Positions 1 to 9,142 of a stretch of DNA of 21,367 bases are shown here, in pieces. The position numbers and the translations under genes were made by a program. Under the pieces are notes generated by a model. The model saw only the letters and a list, made by a program, of their open reading frames with translations, had not been told where the DNA came from and did not search any database. The number at the start of each line of letters is the position of its first letter. The stretch's first letter is position 1. The stretch lies in assembly GCA_026398835.1 (NCBI GenBank), contig JAPLSD010000605.1, forward strand, positions 1 to 21,367. Reading direction: 5' to 3'. Source of the stretch: Pseudomonas sp. (GTDB lineage Bacteria; Pseudomonadota; Gammaproteobacteria; Pseudomonadales; Pseudomonadaceae).

Positions 1-789
1 GGTCGCCGCGAAGACGGCTACCACGAGTTGCAGACGCTGTTTCAGTTTCTCGATTACGCCGACGAACTGACCTTTGCCGTTCGCGATGACGGCATCATCA
101 AGTTGCATACCGAATTTGACGGCGTCCCCCACGACAGTAATTTGATCGTGCGTGCGGCAAAAAAGCTTCAGGAACAATCCGGCTCCACGCGGGGAGTTGA
201 TATCTGGATCGAGAAAATCCTGCCCATGGGCGGCGGAATCGGTGGCGGCAGTTCAAATGCGGCGACCACCCTGCTCGGCCTTAACTACCTTTGGCAACTG
301 GATTGGGATGAAGACCGGCTCGCAGCGCTGGGCCTGACATTAGGCGCCGATGTCCCGGTTTTCGTGCGTGGACACGCCGCTTTTGCTGAAGGTGTCGGTG
401 AAAAACTCACCCCTGTAGACCCCGAAGAGCCTTGGTATTTGGTGCTTGTGCCGCAAGTCTCTGTAAGTACAGCAGAAATTTTTTCAGATCCGTTGTTGAC
501 ACGTAACTCTTCTCCCATTAAAGTGCGCCCCGTTCCCAAGGGAAACAGTCGAAATGACTGCTTACCGGTGGTAGCAAGGCGTTATCCAGATGTACGTAAC
601 GCATTGGATTTGTTAGGTAAATTTACCGAAGCAAAACTCACCGGAACTGGAAGTTGTGTGTTTGGGGGCTTCCCAAACAAAGCTGAAGCTGATAAAGTCT
701 CGGCCCTTCTTACAGAGACCCTTACAGGGTTTGTAGCAAAGGGAAGCAACGTTTCGATGTTGCATCGCAAGCTGCAAAGTCTGCTCTAA
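1..789 (+). CDS. ispE: 4-diphosphocytidyl-2-C-methyl-D-erythritol kinase, 5'-truncated by window edge
   Basis: IspE is the GHMP-family kinase that phosphorylates the 2-hydroxyl of CDP-methylerythritol in the cytosolic MEP isoprenoid pathway. The frame is open from base 1 (visible residues begin [10 protein letters not shown]), so about 20 N-terminal residues lie outside the window; the visible 262 residues fit a family length near 283. The GHMP ATP-binding loop [14 protein letters not shown] is at visible residues 75-88, followed by [10 protein letters not shown], which carries the catalytic Asp, and by the C-terminal glycine motif [12 protein letters not shown]. In pseudomonads ispE normally follows lolB and precedes tRNA-Gln and prs, as here. 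The second half is visibly more AT-rich than the first, but the frame is intact. The identification is firm; only the start is unseen. Confidence 0.96.
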   Translation, partial: GRREDGYHELQTLFQFLDYADELTFAVRDDGIIKLHTEFDGVPHDSNLIVRAAKKLQEQSGSTRGVDIWIEKILPMGGGIGGGSSNAATTLLGLNYLWQLDWDEDRLAALGLTLGADVPVFVRGHAAFAEGVGEKLTPVDPEEPWYLVLVPQVSVSTAEIFSDPLLTRNSSPIKVRPVPKGNSRNDCLPVVARRYPDVRNALDLLGKFTEAKLTGTGSCVFGGFPNKAEADKVSALLTETLTGFVAKGSNVSMLHRKLQSLL

Positions 790-826
790 AAGGAACCGGG
801 TGCTGGGCACTCGTAGCAATAGATAC

Positions 827-901
827 AGGGGCGTCGCCAAGCGGTAAGGCAGCAGGTTTTGATCCTGCCATGCGTTGGTTCGAATCCAGCCGCCCCTGCC
901 A
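827..901 (+). tRNA. tRNA-Gln (anticodon TTG)
   Basis: A full cloverleaf can be drawn. The acceptor stem AGGGGCG (827-833) pairs with CGCCCCT (891-897), followed by discriminator G and an encoded CCA (899-901). The anticodon stem is GCAGG/CCTGC with loop TTTTGAT and anticodon TTG at 859-861. The T arm is GTTGG-TTCGAAT-CCAGC. It sits between ispE and prs, which is the usual Pseudomonas position, with 37 nt to ispE and 47 nt to prs, so co-transcription is likely. Confidence 0.97.
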
Positions 902-948
902 TTTTCCTATACTCATCCAGGTATACCCTCAGCCTTCAGGTACTGCGC

Positions 949-1890
949 GTGTCCAAGATGATGGTCTTTACGGGGAATGCCAACCCCGATCTGGCTCGGC
1001 GTGTCGTACGTCAGCTGCATATCCCTCTCGGTGACATCTCTGTCGGAAAATTCTCCGACGGCGAGATTACCGCTGAGATCAATGAAAACGTTCGCGGTAA
1101 AGACGTCTTCATTATTCAGCCGACCTGCGCTCCGACCAACGATAACCTGATGGAACTCGTCGTGATGGCTGATGCCTTCCGCCGTTCCTCAGCGACTCGA
1201 ATCACTGCGGTGATCCCCTACTTTGGTTATGCCCGTCAGGATCGCCGTCCGCGTTCCGCACGTGTGGCTATCAGCGCGAAAGTCGTCGCTGACATGCTTA
1301 CCGTAGTCGGCATCGATCGTGTTCTCACGGTTGATTTGCATGCTGACCAGATCCAGGGCTTCTTCGATATTCCGGTAGATAACATCTACGGCTCCCCAGT
1401 ATTGGTGGATGACATCGAAGACCAACGCTTCGAAAACCTGATGATCGTGTCCCCGGACATTGGCGGCGTCGTGCGTGCACGTGCTGTTGCCAAATCCCTG
1501 GGCGTGGATCTCGGGATCATCGACAAGCGCCGTGAGAAAGCCAATCACTCTGAAGTGATGCATATCATCGGTGATGTCGAAGGGCGTACCTGTATTCTGG
1601 TCGATGACATGGTTGATACCGCCGGCACCTTGTGCCACGCGGCTAAAGCCCTGAAAGAGCATGGCGCTGCCAAGGTCTTTGCCTACTGCACACACCCTGT
1701 GCTGTCGGGTCGAGCGATCGAAAATATTGAAAATTCCATGCTGGACGAGCTGGTGGTGACTAACACCATCCCGCTGTCCGCTGCAGCACAAGCCTGTTCG
1801 CGTATCCGTCAACTGGATATCGCACCGGTAGTTGCCGAAGCGGTTCGCCGCATCAGCAACGAAGAATCGATCAGCGCGATGTTCCGCTAA
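949..1890 (+). CDS. prs: Ribose-phosphate pyrophosphokinase (PRPP synthase)
   Basis: It makes 5-phosphoribosyl-1-pyrophosphate from ribose-5-phosphate and ATP, feeding purine, pyrimidine, histidine, tryptophan and NAD synthesis. I chose the GTG at 949 because it gives the conserved N-terminus (M/V)[17 protein letters not shown] and 313 residues, the usual Pseudomonas length. The frame is open further upstream, into the tRNA, but that part is not conserved. Visible motifs are FSDGE (35-39), the flexible catalytic loop YARQDRR (94-100), the metal/substrate segment [11 protein letters not shown] (129-139) and the PRPP-binding loop [10 protein letters not shown] (218-227). The Shine-Dalgarno match before the GTG is weak (only a CAGG about 10 nt upstream). 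It ends just before a strong terminator. Confidence 0.97.
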   Translation: MSKMMVFTGNANPDLARRVVRQLHIPLGDISVGKFSDGEITAEINENVRGKDVFIIQPTCAPTNDNLMELVVMADAFRRSSATRITAVIPYFGYARQDRRPRSARVAISAKVVADMLTVVGIDRVLTVDLHADQIQGFFDIPVDNIYGSPVLVDDIEDQRFENLMIVSPDIGGVVRARAVAKSLGVDLGIIDKRREKANHSEVMHIIGDVEGRTCILVDDMVDTAGTLCHAAKALKEHGAAKVFAYCTHPVLSGRAIENIENSMLDELVVTNTIPLSAAAQACSRIRQLDIAPVVAEAVRRISNEESISAMFR

Positions 1891-1928
1891 GGGCCCTGCC
1901 CTTCGCACTCATCGTAATGACGAAAAGC

Positions 1929-1966
1929 GCCCCGCCCCGGTATTCTTGCCGGGGCGGGGCTTTTTT
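1929..1966 (+). terminator. Rho-independent terminator of prs
   Basis: A perfect 12-bp GC-rich stem GCCCCGCCCCGG (1929-1940) and CCGGGGCGGGGC (1949-1960) with an 8-nt loop is followed directly by six T (1961-1966). It begins about 40 nt after the prs stop codon. Confidence 0.95.
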
Positions 1967-2031
1967 GCCCATATCGCCTTTAGCGCTGGTCGCAAACGCT
2001 GGGGCGAATGTGGTTATTTTGGAGATACAAC

Positions 2032-2628
2032 ATGAACGATTTTACTCTGAATGCTGAAGTGCGTTCCGACCTGGGGAAAGGTGCGAGCCGCCGCCTGCGT
2101 CGTCTCGCAAGCCTGGTTCCAGCTGTAGTTTACGGTGGCGAAAAAGCCCCTGAATCCATCAGCATGCTGGCCAAAGAAGTTGCCAAACTGCTCGAAAACG
2201 AAGCGGCTTACAGCCACATCATCGAGCTGAACGTTGGCGGCACCAAGCAAAACGTCGTGATCAAAGCTCTGCAACGTCACCCGGCCAAAGGCCACGTGCT
2301 GCACGCTGACTTCGTACGCGTTGTTGCTGGTCAGAAACTGACCGCTCACGTACCAGTACACTTCGTTGGCGAAGAAGCTCCGATCAAGAAAGGCGGCGAA
2401 ATTTCGCACGTTGTTGCTGAAGTCGAAGTTTCTTGCCTGCCAAAAGACTTGCCTGAATTCATCGAAGTCGACCTGGCTGATGCCGAAGTTGGCTCGATCA
2501 TTCACCTGTCTGACCTCAAAGCCCCTAACGGCGTTGAGTTCGTAGCTCTGGCACACGGTAACGACCTGGCTGTTGCCAACGTTCACGCTCCACGTGTTGC
2601 TCCAGCTGCAGAAGGCGCTGCAGAGTAA
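2032..2628 (+). CDS. rplY: 50S ribosomal protein L25/general stress protein Ctc
   Basis: It binds 5S rRNA in the large ribosomal subunit. The N-terminal L25 domain (about residues 1-92, starting [20 protein letters not shown]) is followed by the TL5/CTC-type beta domain and an Ala-rich tail ending AAEGAAE. This is the long, two-domain Ctc form of 198 residues rather than the 94-residue E. coli form. ATG 2032 is preferred over an in-frame GTG at 2008 because GGAGA (2021-2025) stands 6 nt before it and because family members start MxDFxL. It follows the prs terminator, so it needs its own promoter; I could not identify a convincing one in the 65-nt gap. It is followed by pth and ychF on the same strand. 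Confidence 0.96.
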   Translation: MNDFTLNAEVRSDLGKGASRRLRRLASLVPAVVYGGEKAPESISMLAKEVAKLLENEAAYSHIIELNVGGTKQNVVIKALQRHPAKGHVLHADFVRVVAGQKLTAHVPVHFVGEEAPIKKGGEISHVVAEVEVSCLPKDLPEFIEVDLADAEVGSIIHLSDLKAPNGVEFVALAHGNDLAVANVHAPRVAPAAEGAAE

Positions 2629-2643
2629 TTCACTCTGTACGCC

Positions 2644-2780
2644 GGAGATTGTTGGAAACATCGCGGACTAGAGCGTAGCGAGAAAGCGGGCGAGAACGCG
2701 GAGTTTACATAATGGTAAATGAGCATTTTTCGTCCACTTTCGCCGCACAATCTCAACGCGGCGATGTTATCCACAACTCC
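2644..2780. repeat. Long imperfect inverted repeat between rplY and pth
   Basis: Nested complementary blocks fill the 169-nt rplY-pth gap. The outer arms are GGAGATTGTTGGAAACATCG (2644-2663) against GCGATGTTATCCACAACTCC (2761-2780), with several mismatches. The inner arms are about 2680-2708 (AGAAAGCGGGCGAGAA within, ending GAGTTTAC) against about 2714-2743 (GTAAATGAGC, then TTTTTCGTCC and ACTTTCGC). The centre is about ATAATG at 2708-2714. No T-run terminates it, so it looks like an mRNA secondary structure or repeat-family sequence rather than a classical terminator. It lies in the leader of pth. Confidence 0.6.
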
Positions 2781-2797
2781 AAGGAAGGGCCCTTGAC

Positions 2798-3382
2798 GTG
2801 ACTGCCATACAACTGATCGTTGGCCTGGGAAATCCAGGCGCCGAATACGAACAGACCCGGCATAACGCAGGGGCCTTTTTTGTTGAGCGCATCGCCTCGG
2901 CCCAACGCATCAATCTGGTGCCCGAGCGCAAATTTTTTGGCCTGACCGGGCGTTTCACGCATCAGGGTCAGGATGTTCGTCTGCTGATTCCCACCACGTT
3001 CATGAACCGAAGTGGTCAGGCCGTAGCGGCGCTTGCCGGTTTTTACCGCATCCCACCGGAAGCGATATTGGTAGCTCACGACGAACTCGACTTGCCACCC
3101 GGCGTAGCCAAGCTCAAACAGGGCGGCGGGCATGGCGGTCATAACGGCCTGCGCGACATCATCGCGCAGCTCGGCAATCAGAATACCTTTCACCGCTTGC
3201 GGCTTGGCATCGGCCACCCAGGCGTCGCCAGCATGGTTTCCAATTTTGTCCTGGGTCGAGCGCCACGCGCAGAACAGGAAAAGCTGGATGCCAGCATCGA
3301 TTTTGCCCTCGGCGTGCTGCCGGATATCCTCGCCGGTGAATGGAACCGCGCGATGAAAAACCTGCACAGCCAGAAGGCCTGA
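2798..3382 (+). CDS. pth: Peptidyl-tRNA hydrolase
   Basis: It hydrolyses peptidyl-tRNAs released during abortive translation and so recycles tRNA; it is essential in most bacteria. At 194 residues it has the same length as the E. coli enzyme. The catalytic and substrate-binding residues are all in place: N12 in GLGNPG, catalytic H22 in TRHNAG, N70 in FMNRSG, D95 in AHDELDLP and N116 in GGHNGLRD. The start is GTG at 2798 with the Shine-Dalgarno AAGGAAGGG at 2781-2789. It stands 22 nt before ychF; the rplY-pth-ychF order is typical of gammaproteobacteria and suggests a translation-linked operon. Confidence 0.97.
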   Translation: MTAIQLIVGLGNPGAEYEQTRHNAGAFFVERIASAQRINLVPERKFFGLTGRFTHQGQDVRLLIPTTFMNRSGQAVAALAGFYRIPPEAILVAHDELDLPPGVAKLKQGGGHGGHNGLRDIIAQLGNQNTFHRLRLGIGHPGVASMVSNFVLGRAPRAEQEKLDASIDFALGVLPDILAGEWNRAMKNLHSQKA

Positions 3383-3404
3383 CTCTTATCCGAGGGGAAA
3401 CACC

Positions 3405-4505
3405 ATGGGATTCAACTGCGGCATCGTCGGCCTGCCTAACGTCGGCAAGTCCACCCTGTTCAACGCCCTGACCAAGTCCGGTATCGCGGCCGAAAACTTC
3501 CCCTTCTGCACCATCGAACCGAACACCGGTATCGTGCCGATGCCGGATAAGCGTCTGGACGCGTTGGCGGCCATCGTCAATCCCAAGCGCATCCTGCCGA
3601 CCACCATGGAATTCGTCGACATCGCGGGCCTCGTTGCCGGCGCCTCGAAAGGTGAAGGTCTGGGCAACAAGTTCCTGGCCAACATCCGCGAAACCGATGC
3701 CATCGCCCACGTGGTCCGCTGCTTCGAAGACGAGAACGTGATTCACGTCTCCAACAGCGTCGACCCGAAACGCGACATCGAAATCATCGACCTCGAGCTG
3801 ATCTTCGCCGACCTCGACAGCTGCGAAAAGCAACTGCAGAAAGTCACCCGCAACGCCAAGGGCGGTGACAAGGACGCAGTGGTCCAGAAAGGCCTGCTGG
3901 AACAACTGATCTCTCACTTCACCGAAGGCAAGCCTGCGCGCAGCCTGATGAAGAGCATGAGCGCCGATGAGAAGGCCGTGATCCGTGGCTTCCACCTACT
4001 GACCACCAAACCGGTCATGTACATCGCCAACGTCGCTGAAGACGGCTTCGAAAACAATCCGCTGCTGGACGTGGTCAAGGCCATTGCCGAAGAAGAAGGC
4101 GCGATCGTAGTACCGGTCTGCAACAAGATCGAAGCGGAAATCGCCGAGCTCGAAGACGGTGAAGAAAAAGACATGTTCCTCGAAGCCCTGGGCCTCGAAG
4201 AGCCTGGCCTGAACCGCGTGATCCGCGCCGGTTACGAGATGCTTCACCTGCAGACCTACTTCACCGCCGGTGTCGAAGAAGTTCGCGCCTGGACCGTAAA
4301 AGTCGGTGCTACCGCGCCACAAGCGGCTGGGGTGATCCACACCGACTTCGAAAAAGGCTTCATCCGCGCCGAAGTCATCGCCTACAACGACTTCATTCAG
4401 TACAAAGGCGAAGCCGGTACCAAAGAAGCCGGTAAATGGCGCCTGGAAGGCAAGGATTACATCGTCAAAGACGGCGACGTGATGCACTTCCGTTTCAACG
4501 TGTAA
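3405..4505 (+). CDS. ychF: Redox-regulated ribosome-binding ATPase YchF (Obg-family, OLA1-like)
   Basis: This is a TRAFAC/Obg-related P-loop protein that binds 70S ribosomes and prefers ATP over GTP. It has 366 residues (E. coli 363). The P-loop is GLPNVGKST (9-17) and the G3 motif DIAG is at 72-75, followed by the glycine-rich [10 protein letters not shown]. The G4 position reads NVAE (in [11 protein letters not shown]) rather than NKxD, which is the known reason for relaxed nucleotide choice in this family. The C-terminal TGS-like domain contains [23 protein letters not shown] and ends [12 protein letters not shown]. The Shine-Dalgarno GAGGGG (3392-3397) fits ATG 3405. A strong terminator follows. 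Confidence 0.97.
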   Translation: MGFNCGIVGLPNVGKSTLFNALTKSGIAAENFPFCTIEPNTGIVPMPDKRLDALAAIVNPKRILPTTMEFVDIAGLVAGASKGEGLGNKFLANIRETDAIAHVVRCFEDENVIHVSNSVDPKRDIEIIDLELIFADLDSCEKQLQKVTRNAKGGDKDAVVQKGLLEQLISHFTEGKPARSLMKSMSADEKAVIRGFHLLTTKPVMYIANVAEDGFENNPLLDVVKAIAEEEGAIVVPVCNKIEAEIAELEDGEEKDMFLEALGLEEPGLNRVIRAGYEMLHLQTYFTAGVEEVRAWTVKVGATAPQAAGVIHTDFEKGFIRAEVIAYNDFIQYKGEAGTKEAGKWRLEGKDYIVKDGDVMHFRFNV

Positions 4506-4518
4506 AGAAACACCCAAG

Positions 4519-4547
4519 AAAAAGCCGCGTTTCGACGCGGCTTTTTT
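4519..4547 (+). terminator. Rho-independent terminator of ychF
   Basis: The stem GCCGCGT (4524-4530) pairs with ACGCGGC (4535-4541) around a stable TTCG tetraloop. Flanking A5 (4519-4523) and T6 (4542-4547) tracts extend the pairing and give bidirectional terminator character, useful because the next gene converges from the minus strand. Confidence 0.95.
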
Positions 4548-4589
4548 GTGTCTGACGGTTCTAAAACCACCACACCCCGTTGGAGCCGT

Positions 4590-5807
4590 TCAGGTTTTTT
4601 TGGTTCCCGGTAGAAAGATCGCCAACACCCCAAACAACGGCAGAAACGAGCACAACATATACACGTACTCAATGCCGTGAAGATCGGCCAGATGCCCAAG
4701 CAGCGCCGCACCAATCCCGCCGAAACCAAACATCAGACCGAAGAACACCCCGGCAATCATTCCGACGTTACCTGGCACCAGCTCCTGTGCGTAAACCACA
4801 ATGGCCGAGAATGCCGAGGCCAGGATAAAACCGATCACCACGCTCAGCACGCTGGTCCAGAACAGGTCCACATGAGGCAGGAGCAGTGTGAATGGCGCCA
4901 CGCCGAGGATCGAAAACCAGATCACAGCCTTACGGCCTATCTTGTCGCCGATTGGGCCACCAAAGAAGGTCCCCGCCGCTACCGCGCCCAGAAACAAGAA
5001 CAGGTGCAGCTGCGAGCTGGCCACCGACAGGTCGAATTTCTCGATCAGGTAAAAGGTGAAGTAGCTGGTGAAGCTGGCCATGTAGAAGTACTTGGAAAAA
5101 ACCAACAGCCCGAGCACCACTAATGCACTCAACACCCGACCTTTGGACAGACCATGGGTCGCCGCCTGGCCCTGTTTGAGCTTGAACAGGTTCAGGTGAT
5201 TGGCGTACCAACGGCTGATCGCATACAGCACGCCCAAGGCGAACACCGCGAACAACCCGAACCAGGCAACATTGCCCTGGCCGAACGGGATGATGATCGC
5301 TGCCGCCAACAATGGCCCGAATGCCGAACCGGCATTACCGCCGACCTGGAACGTCGACTGCGCCAAGCCATAACGCCCGCCCGACGCCAGTCGAGCAACC
5401 CGGGACGCTTCCGGGTGAAAGGTCGAAGAGCCGATGCCGATCAACGCCGAGGCCAACAGAATCAGCGGGAAGCTGCCGACTTGAGACAACATCAAGATGC
5501 CAATTAACGTGCTGACCATCCCCAGCGGAAGCAGGTAGGGCTTGGGGTGGCGATCGGTGTAATACCCGACCCACGGCTGCAACAGTGAAGCGGTGAGCTG
5601 AAAGGTCAGTGTGATCAGACCGACCTGAGTGAAGGTCAGCCCATAGTTGGCCTTGAGCATTGGATAGATCGACGGCAGCACCGCTTGAATCAGGTCATTA
5701 ATCAAATGCGCCAGGGCCACGGCGCCGATGATACGCATGACCAAAGGGCTGGTTTGCGGGGCGGCTGAAGCCGGGCTCGCGGAGGTCTGAAGGTTACTGA
5801 TAGCCAT
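4590..5807 (-). CDS. fsr: Fosmidomycin-resistance-type MFS efflux transporter (Fsr)
   Basis: This is an inner-membrane major facilitator exporter of the Fsr family; the E. coli member gives fosmidomycin resistance when overproduced. The whole length matches what I know of Fsr: AHLINDLIQAVLPSIYP in the first helix region, LTFQLTASLLQPWVGYYTD with the MFS loop, GSSTFHPEASRVARLASGGR, QSTFQVGGNAGS, FSKYFYMAS, GGPIGDKIGRK and GFILASAFSA. About 12 membrane segments are visible. I chose ATG at 5807 (405 residues, beginning MAISNLQ) because GGA stands about 7 nt upstream and E. coli Fsr also begins MA; an in-frame ATG at 5819 would add four residues but has no Shine-Dalgarno. It converges on ychF and is divergent from the chemotaxis receptor. 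The physiological substrate in Pseudomonas is not shown by sequence. Confidence 0.9.
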   Translation of the reverse strand: MAISNLQTSASPASAAPQTSPLVMRIIGAVALAHLINDLIQAVLPSIYPMLKANYGLTFTQVGLITLTFQLTASLLQPWVGYYTDRHPKPYLLPLGMVSTLIGILMLSQVGSFPLILLASALIGIGSSTFHPEASRVARLASGGRYGLAQSTFQVGGNAGSAFGPLLAAAIIIPFGQGNVAWFGLFAVFALGVLYAISRWYANHLNLFKLKQGQAATHGLSKGRVLSALVVLGLLVFSKYFYMASFTSYFTFYLIEKFDLSVASSQLHLFLFLGAVAAGTFFGGPIGDKIGRKAVIWFSILGVAPFTLLLPHVDLFWTSVLSVVIGFILASAFSAIVVYAQELVPGNVGMIAGVFFGLMFGFGGIGAALLGHLADLHGIEYVYMLCSFLPLFGVLAIFLPGTKKT

Positions 5808-6142
5808 GAGAGTTTCCATACAGCAGATGGGTGCAGACTTGCAGGTGCGTCAATGTGCCATTTTTCGGTGCAGCAAAGCCATCCCCTTAGCCTGCTAACG
5901 ACTTCAAGTTTTAGAACCCGCCAAGTGATAGCTCAAAGCCATGGTCTGAATCTTGCCTTGCTTATCCGCTTCAACGCGGCCCCTTACAAAGGGGACCGAT
6001 AATGGGAAGTTTCGCTACAGGGCAGGCCCTACAGGCACCTGCGCGGGTGAACTTTCGAGGCCTTTTATAAGGGGCACAGGTCCAGGCCACACCGCCAGGA
6101 CTGCACGCCATTGGTGCGTGGTGCCCAGAGGAGTAGTCGGGC
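5808..6142. other. Intergenic region between divergent fsr and MCP genes
   Basis: This 335-bp stretch holds no convincing gene. A perfect 6-bp hairpin CCCCTT-ACA-AAGGGG lies at 5980-5994. A heptamer CCGATAA (5996-6002) resembles the -10 of flagellar sigma-28 promoters, but no matching -35 stands at the right distance. The MCP Shine-Dalgarno CAGAGGAG is near its right end (6126-6133). Confidence 0.6.
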
Positions 6143-8200
6143 ATGCAGGCTTTTTTATCACCGGGAATTGGACTGCTGGGGCGCTTCGGTTTTGCCCGCA
6201 AGTTTCAGCTGTTGTTCCTGCTGTTCATCCTGCCGCTGATGGGCAGCCTGTGGATGATCGGCCAGGACTACCGCGACAAGCTGAGCCTGATTTCCGGCGA
6301 GCGTGCCGGGGTTCGCCAGTTGCTGGCCCTCGACGCCCTGGACAACCTGCTCGCCGCTCAGCGTGATCGTGCCGCTCGCTGGCGAGCAACGGAAACCAAC
6401 CGTCAGCCGACGCCCGCGACGCTCGCCGCCGTGGCTGCGTTCGATGCGGTTCAGCCCGCCCTTAACCAGGCCGCCACCGACCTCGGCACTACCCTGCAAA
6501 CCGAAGGCGCCGTCGGTGACACCTTGAGTCGCTATCAAGCGTTACAAGCGGCCCTCAATGGCCTGGATTCCAAAAGCCTGAGCAGCGTCGGCTGGTGGCC
6601 GGATGGCTATGAGCGTTTCACCGCCGCGCTGAGCGCGCTGCAAGCCCTGCGCGAGCAGATCGCCATGGACAACCGGCTCATCCTCGCCCCGTGGCTGGAA
6701 ACCTACCTGCTGACGCAGATATCCACTCAACACGCACCGGACCTGATCGAACGGGTCGGCCGCCTCGCCAGCGTCGGCCAGGCTTCCGTGGTGTCCGGAC
6801 AATTTACCCTGCAAAGCCGTTTGCAACTGCGGGACCTGCGCAGCCGCATCGGTGATGCTCGTGAGCAGCTGATGAAAACCGCCAGCCTGCTCGAGGCCCG
6901 ACTGCCCAGCGTCTTGCAGTCCTGGGCCGGGCAATACCACGACAGCCTCAAACACCTCGACGCGGGCTTAAAAGTGCTGGACGACGGTGTGTTCGGTGGC
7001 AGCATCAACCTCAAGCCGGAAGACTTCGAGCGCAGCCTCGACGCCCTCCTCACTGATTTGGCGTCGTTGCGCCAACAGTCACTGATGTCGCTGGACAACC
7101 GCCTGGATGACTACCACAGCTCAGCCATCCGCCAATTCATCCTGGTGGCGACGATCTTCGGCTGCCTGCTACTGGCGGCGCTGTATCTGTTCATCTGCTT
7201 GCAGGCATCGATCCGCCGCAGTGCCAGCGGCATCACCCTGCTGGCCGAAGCCCTGCGTGACGGTAACTTGTCCCTGCAAGTACCGGTGCACGGGCGCGAT
7301 GAACTGGCCGCGATCAGCACCGCGCTCAACGTTGCCGTGGTGCAGTTGCGTACTAGTTTGCTCGGGGTCGATCACGAAACCCTGCAACTGAGCAATGCAG
7401 TACGGACCCTCAACGACCACTCCAGCGGCGCGCTGGGCGAGGTCGAAGCGCAGCAATTGCAGATCAGTCAGATCGCCGCGGCGGCGACCCAATTGGCCGC
7501 CACTTCACAAGGCGTCGCGCAGAGTTGCGAACAAGCCTCCGGCAGCGCCCAGCACACCCAGCGCATCGCCGCCGACAGCAGCCGTGACAGCCAGCGGACC
7601 ACCGCCAGCATCCAGCAACTCAACCAGCGCCTGAACGACACCGCAGCAGCCCTCGGCCGAGTCAGCGAGCAGGGGCAGCAAATCCAGTTGGTGGTCGACA
7701 CCATTCGCGGGGTCGCCGAGCAAACCAACCTGCTGGCGCTGAACGCCGCCATCGAAGCGGCTCGGGCCGGTGAGCAAGGCCGTGGATTTGCGGTGGTGGC
7801 CGATGAAGTGCGCAGCCTGTCACAGCGCACTCAATCCTCTACCGCGCAAATCGCCGGCACCGTCGATAGCCTGCGGGCCACGGTGAACGAAGCCGTTACC
7901 CTGATGGAAGCCGCTTGCGGTCAAGCGCAAACCGATGCCCAGGCCGTGACCGGGCTTGGCGAACGCCTGGGGGAAATTGCCAACGCTGTACAAAGCGTCA
8001 CCGATACCCTGGCGCAGATCGCTACGGCTGTTGATGAGCAAGCCAGCACCGCCGATGAAGTCAGCGGCAATATTCAGCAGGTCGATCAAGCGGCCGTGCG
8101 CCTGCTCGAAGGCGCGCGAGCGGTGAACCGCGCGGCGGACACCTTGAGTCAGGGCAGTAAGGCGCTGAGCGAGAATACCGGGAGGTTTCGGTTGAGTTGA
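6143..8200 (+). CDS. Methyl-accepting chemotaxis protein (transmembrane receptor)
   Basis: This chemoreceptor signals through CheW/CheA to the flagellar motor. Its 685 residues show a first membrane helix at about 21-40 (FQLLFLLFILPLMGSLWMIG), a large, mostly helical periplasmic part (about 42-330) and a second helix at about 332-353 (FILVATIFGCLLLAALYLFI). A HAMP-like stretch follows to about 410, then the cytoplasmic signalling coiled coil. The conserved hairpin tip is around residues 523-560 (GVAEQTNLLALNAAIEAARA, then EQGRGFAVVADEVRSLS). The periplasmic region is long and unlike the small four-helix bundle or dCache folds I know by sight, so the ligand is unknown. The protein ends GRFRLS and lacks the CheR-tethering pentapeptide. 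ATG 6143 has AGAGGAG upstream. It converges with the LysR gene with only 19 nt between stop codons. Confidence 0.93.
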   Translation: MQAFLSPGIGLLGRFGFARKFQLLFLLFILPLMGSLWMIGQDYRDKLSLISGERAGVRQLLALDALDNLLAAQRDRAARWRATETNRQPTPATLAAVAAFDAVQPALNQAATDLGTTLQTEGAVGDTLSRYQALQAALNGLDSKSLSSVGWWPDGYERFTAALSALQALREQIAMDNRLILAPWLETYLLTQISTQHAPDLIERVGRLASVGQASVVSGQFTLQSRLQLRDLRSRIGDAREQLMKTASLLEARLPSVLQSWAGQYHDSLKHLDAGLKVLDDGVFGGSINLKPEDFERSLDALLTDLASLRQQSLMSLDNRLDDYHSSAIRQFILVATIFGCLLLAALYLFICLQASIRRSASGITLLAEALRDGNLSLQVPVHGRDELAAISTALNVAVVQLRTSLLGVDHETLQLSNAVRTLNDHSSGALGEVEAQQLQISQIAAAATQLAATSQGVAQSCEQASGSAQHTQRIAADSSRDSQRTTASIQQLNQRLNDTAAALGRVSEQGQQIQLVVDTIRGVAEQTNLLALNAAIEAARAGEQGRGFAVVADEVRSLSQRTQSSTAQIAGTVDSLRATVNEAVTLMEAACGQAQTDAQAVTGLGERLGEIANAVQSVTDTLAQIATAVDEQASTADEVSGNIQQVDQAAVRLLEGARAVNRAADTLSQGSKALSENTGRFRLS

Positions 8201-8219
8201 GCGGTGCGGCCTCCGGGCT

Positions 8220-9125
8220 TTATTCTGCCACCACCGCCTCTGGAAACTCCTGCTCCAGCGACGTCGCCAGCCACTGGATAAACCATTCCACATCGGCCGA
8301 AAGCGCAGCCGACGGCGTCAGTACGCGATAGCTTTCGAGTTTCACCTGGGCCTCAACTGCTCGCACTAAAGTCCCGGCCTCGAGTTCATCGCGCACCAGC
8401 ACTTCGTTGGCCAGCGCAATACCCTGGCCGCTTTCAGCCACCGACAAGGCGTGGTCATTGTTGACGTACAACACGTCGGAATTCAGGTGAATATCCAGAC
8501 CGTTGGCGGCAAACCACATGTTCCACCATTCACCGTCATCAAAGTGGATCAGGTTATGTTTCACCAGATCGACCGGGCTGTGGATCGGCTCGATGCTCGC
8601 CAGATACCCCGGCGTACAGATCGGAAATACCCGGGGGCAGATCAAGGTCGCGCGGGAATCGGCGTACTGCCCATCCAGGCCATAAACGATGCCCAGATCG
8701 GCGCTCTTGCCGTCTACTTCGGTAAAGGTCGAGTTAGGTTCGATAGCGAATTTCAAACCCGGCCGCAGATGCCGCATCGCCTCAAGCCTGGGCGTCAGCC
8801 AGCGTTTGGCGAAGCCCGGTACCACCATGATCCGCAGCCAGCGTTCGGAATCCTTGGGCTGCAACTCCTGCCCGGCCGAAACGATCAACTGCAAGGCTGC
8901 GGATATTTTGTGATGGTACTTCTGCCCGGCGATGGTCAACACGACACCGCGTGAGGTCCGCTCGAACAGCTGCACGCCCAGCCATTCCTCAAGCAACTTC
9001 ACATGCCGACCAATCGCCGGCTGGGTCACGTGCAGCGCTTTAGAAGCTTCGACATAGCTGCCCAAACGCGCCGCTGCATCAAAAGCGCGTACGGCATTGA
9101 GTGGCGGCAAACGATGGTTAGGCAT
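8220..9125 (-). CDS. LysR-family transcriptional regulator (GcvA-like)
   Basis: A DNA-binding regulator of 301 residues. The winged helix-turn-helix is at about residues 7-66 (LNAVRAFDAAARLGSYVEAS, KALHVTQPAIGRHVKLLEEW, then LGVQLFERTSRGV). The C-terminal co-inducer domain (about 92-295) has the GcvA-type features ADLGIVYG and HFDDGEWWNMWF. It is divergent from the ABC importer operon across a 254-bp region that contains a strong palindrome, the classical arrangement of a LysR regulator with its target. The likely ligand is the transported substrate or a breakdown product, which is inference. The sequence alone cannot say whether it activates or represses. Confidence 0.93.
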   Translation of the reverse strand: MPNHRLPPLNAVRAFDAAARLGSYVEASKALHVTQPAIGRHVKLLEEWLGVQLFERTSRGVVLTIAGQKYHHKISAALQLIVSAGQELQPKDSERWLRIMVVPGFAKRWLTPRLEAMRHLRPGLKFAIEPNSTFTEVDGKSADLGIVYGLDGQYADSRATLICPRVFPICTPGYLASIEPIHSPVDLVKHNLIHFDDGEWWNMWFAANGLDIHLNSDVLYVNNDHALSVAESGQGIALANEVLVRDELEAGTLVRAVEAQVKLESYRVLTPSAALSADVEWFIQWLATSLEQEFPEAVVAE

Positions 9126-9142
9126 AGGGGCTGACCGCCTTT

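Noticed and set aside
859..948. N-terminal extension of the prs frame starting in the tRNA-Gln
   Set aside because: It would begin inside the tRNA and add 30 non-conserved residues. The GTG at 949 gives the family N-terminus and length.
5995..6002. Sigma-28 (FliA)-like -10 sequence ACCGATAA upstream of the MCP
   Set aside because: No TAAA/TCAAG-like -35 stands 15-16 bp upstream; TCAA at 5971-5974 is 20 bp away. It is a suggestive match only.
5953..6366. 137-codon open frame on the plus strand upstream of and overlapping the chemoreceptor gene
   Set aside because: It overlaps the strongly supported MCP frame by over 200 nt, has Arg/Pro-rich shadow composition and no family resemblance.
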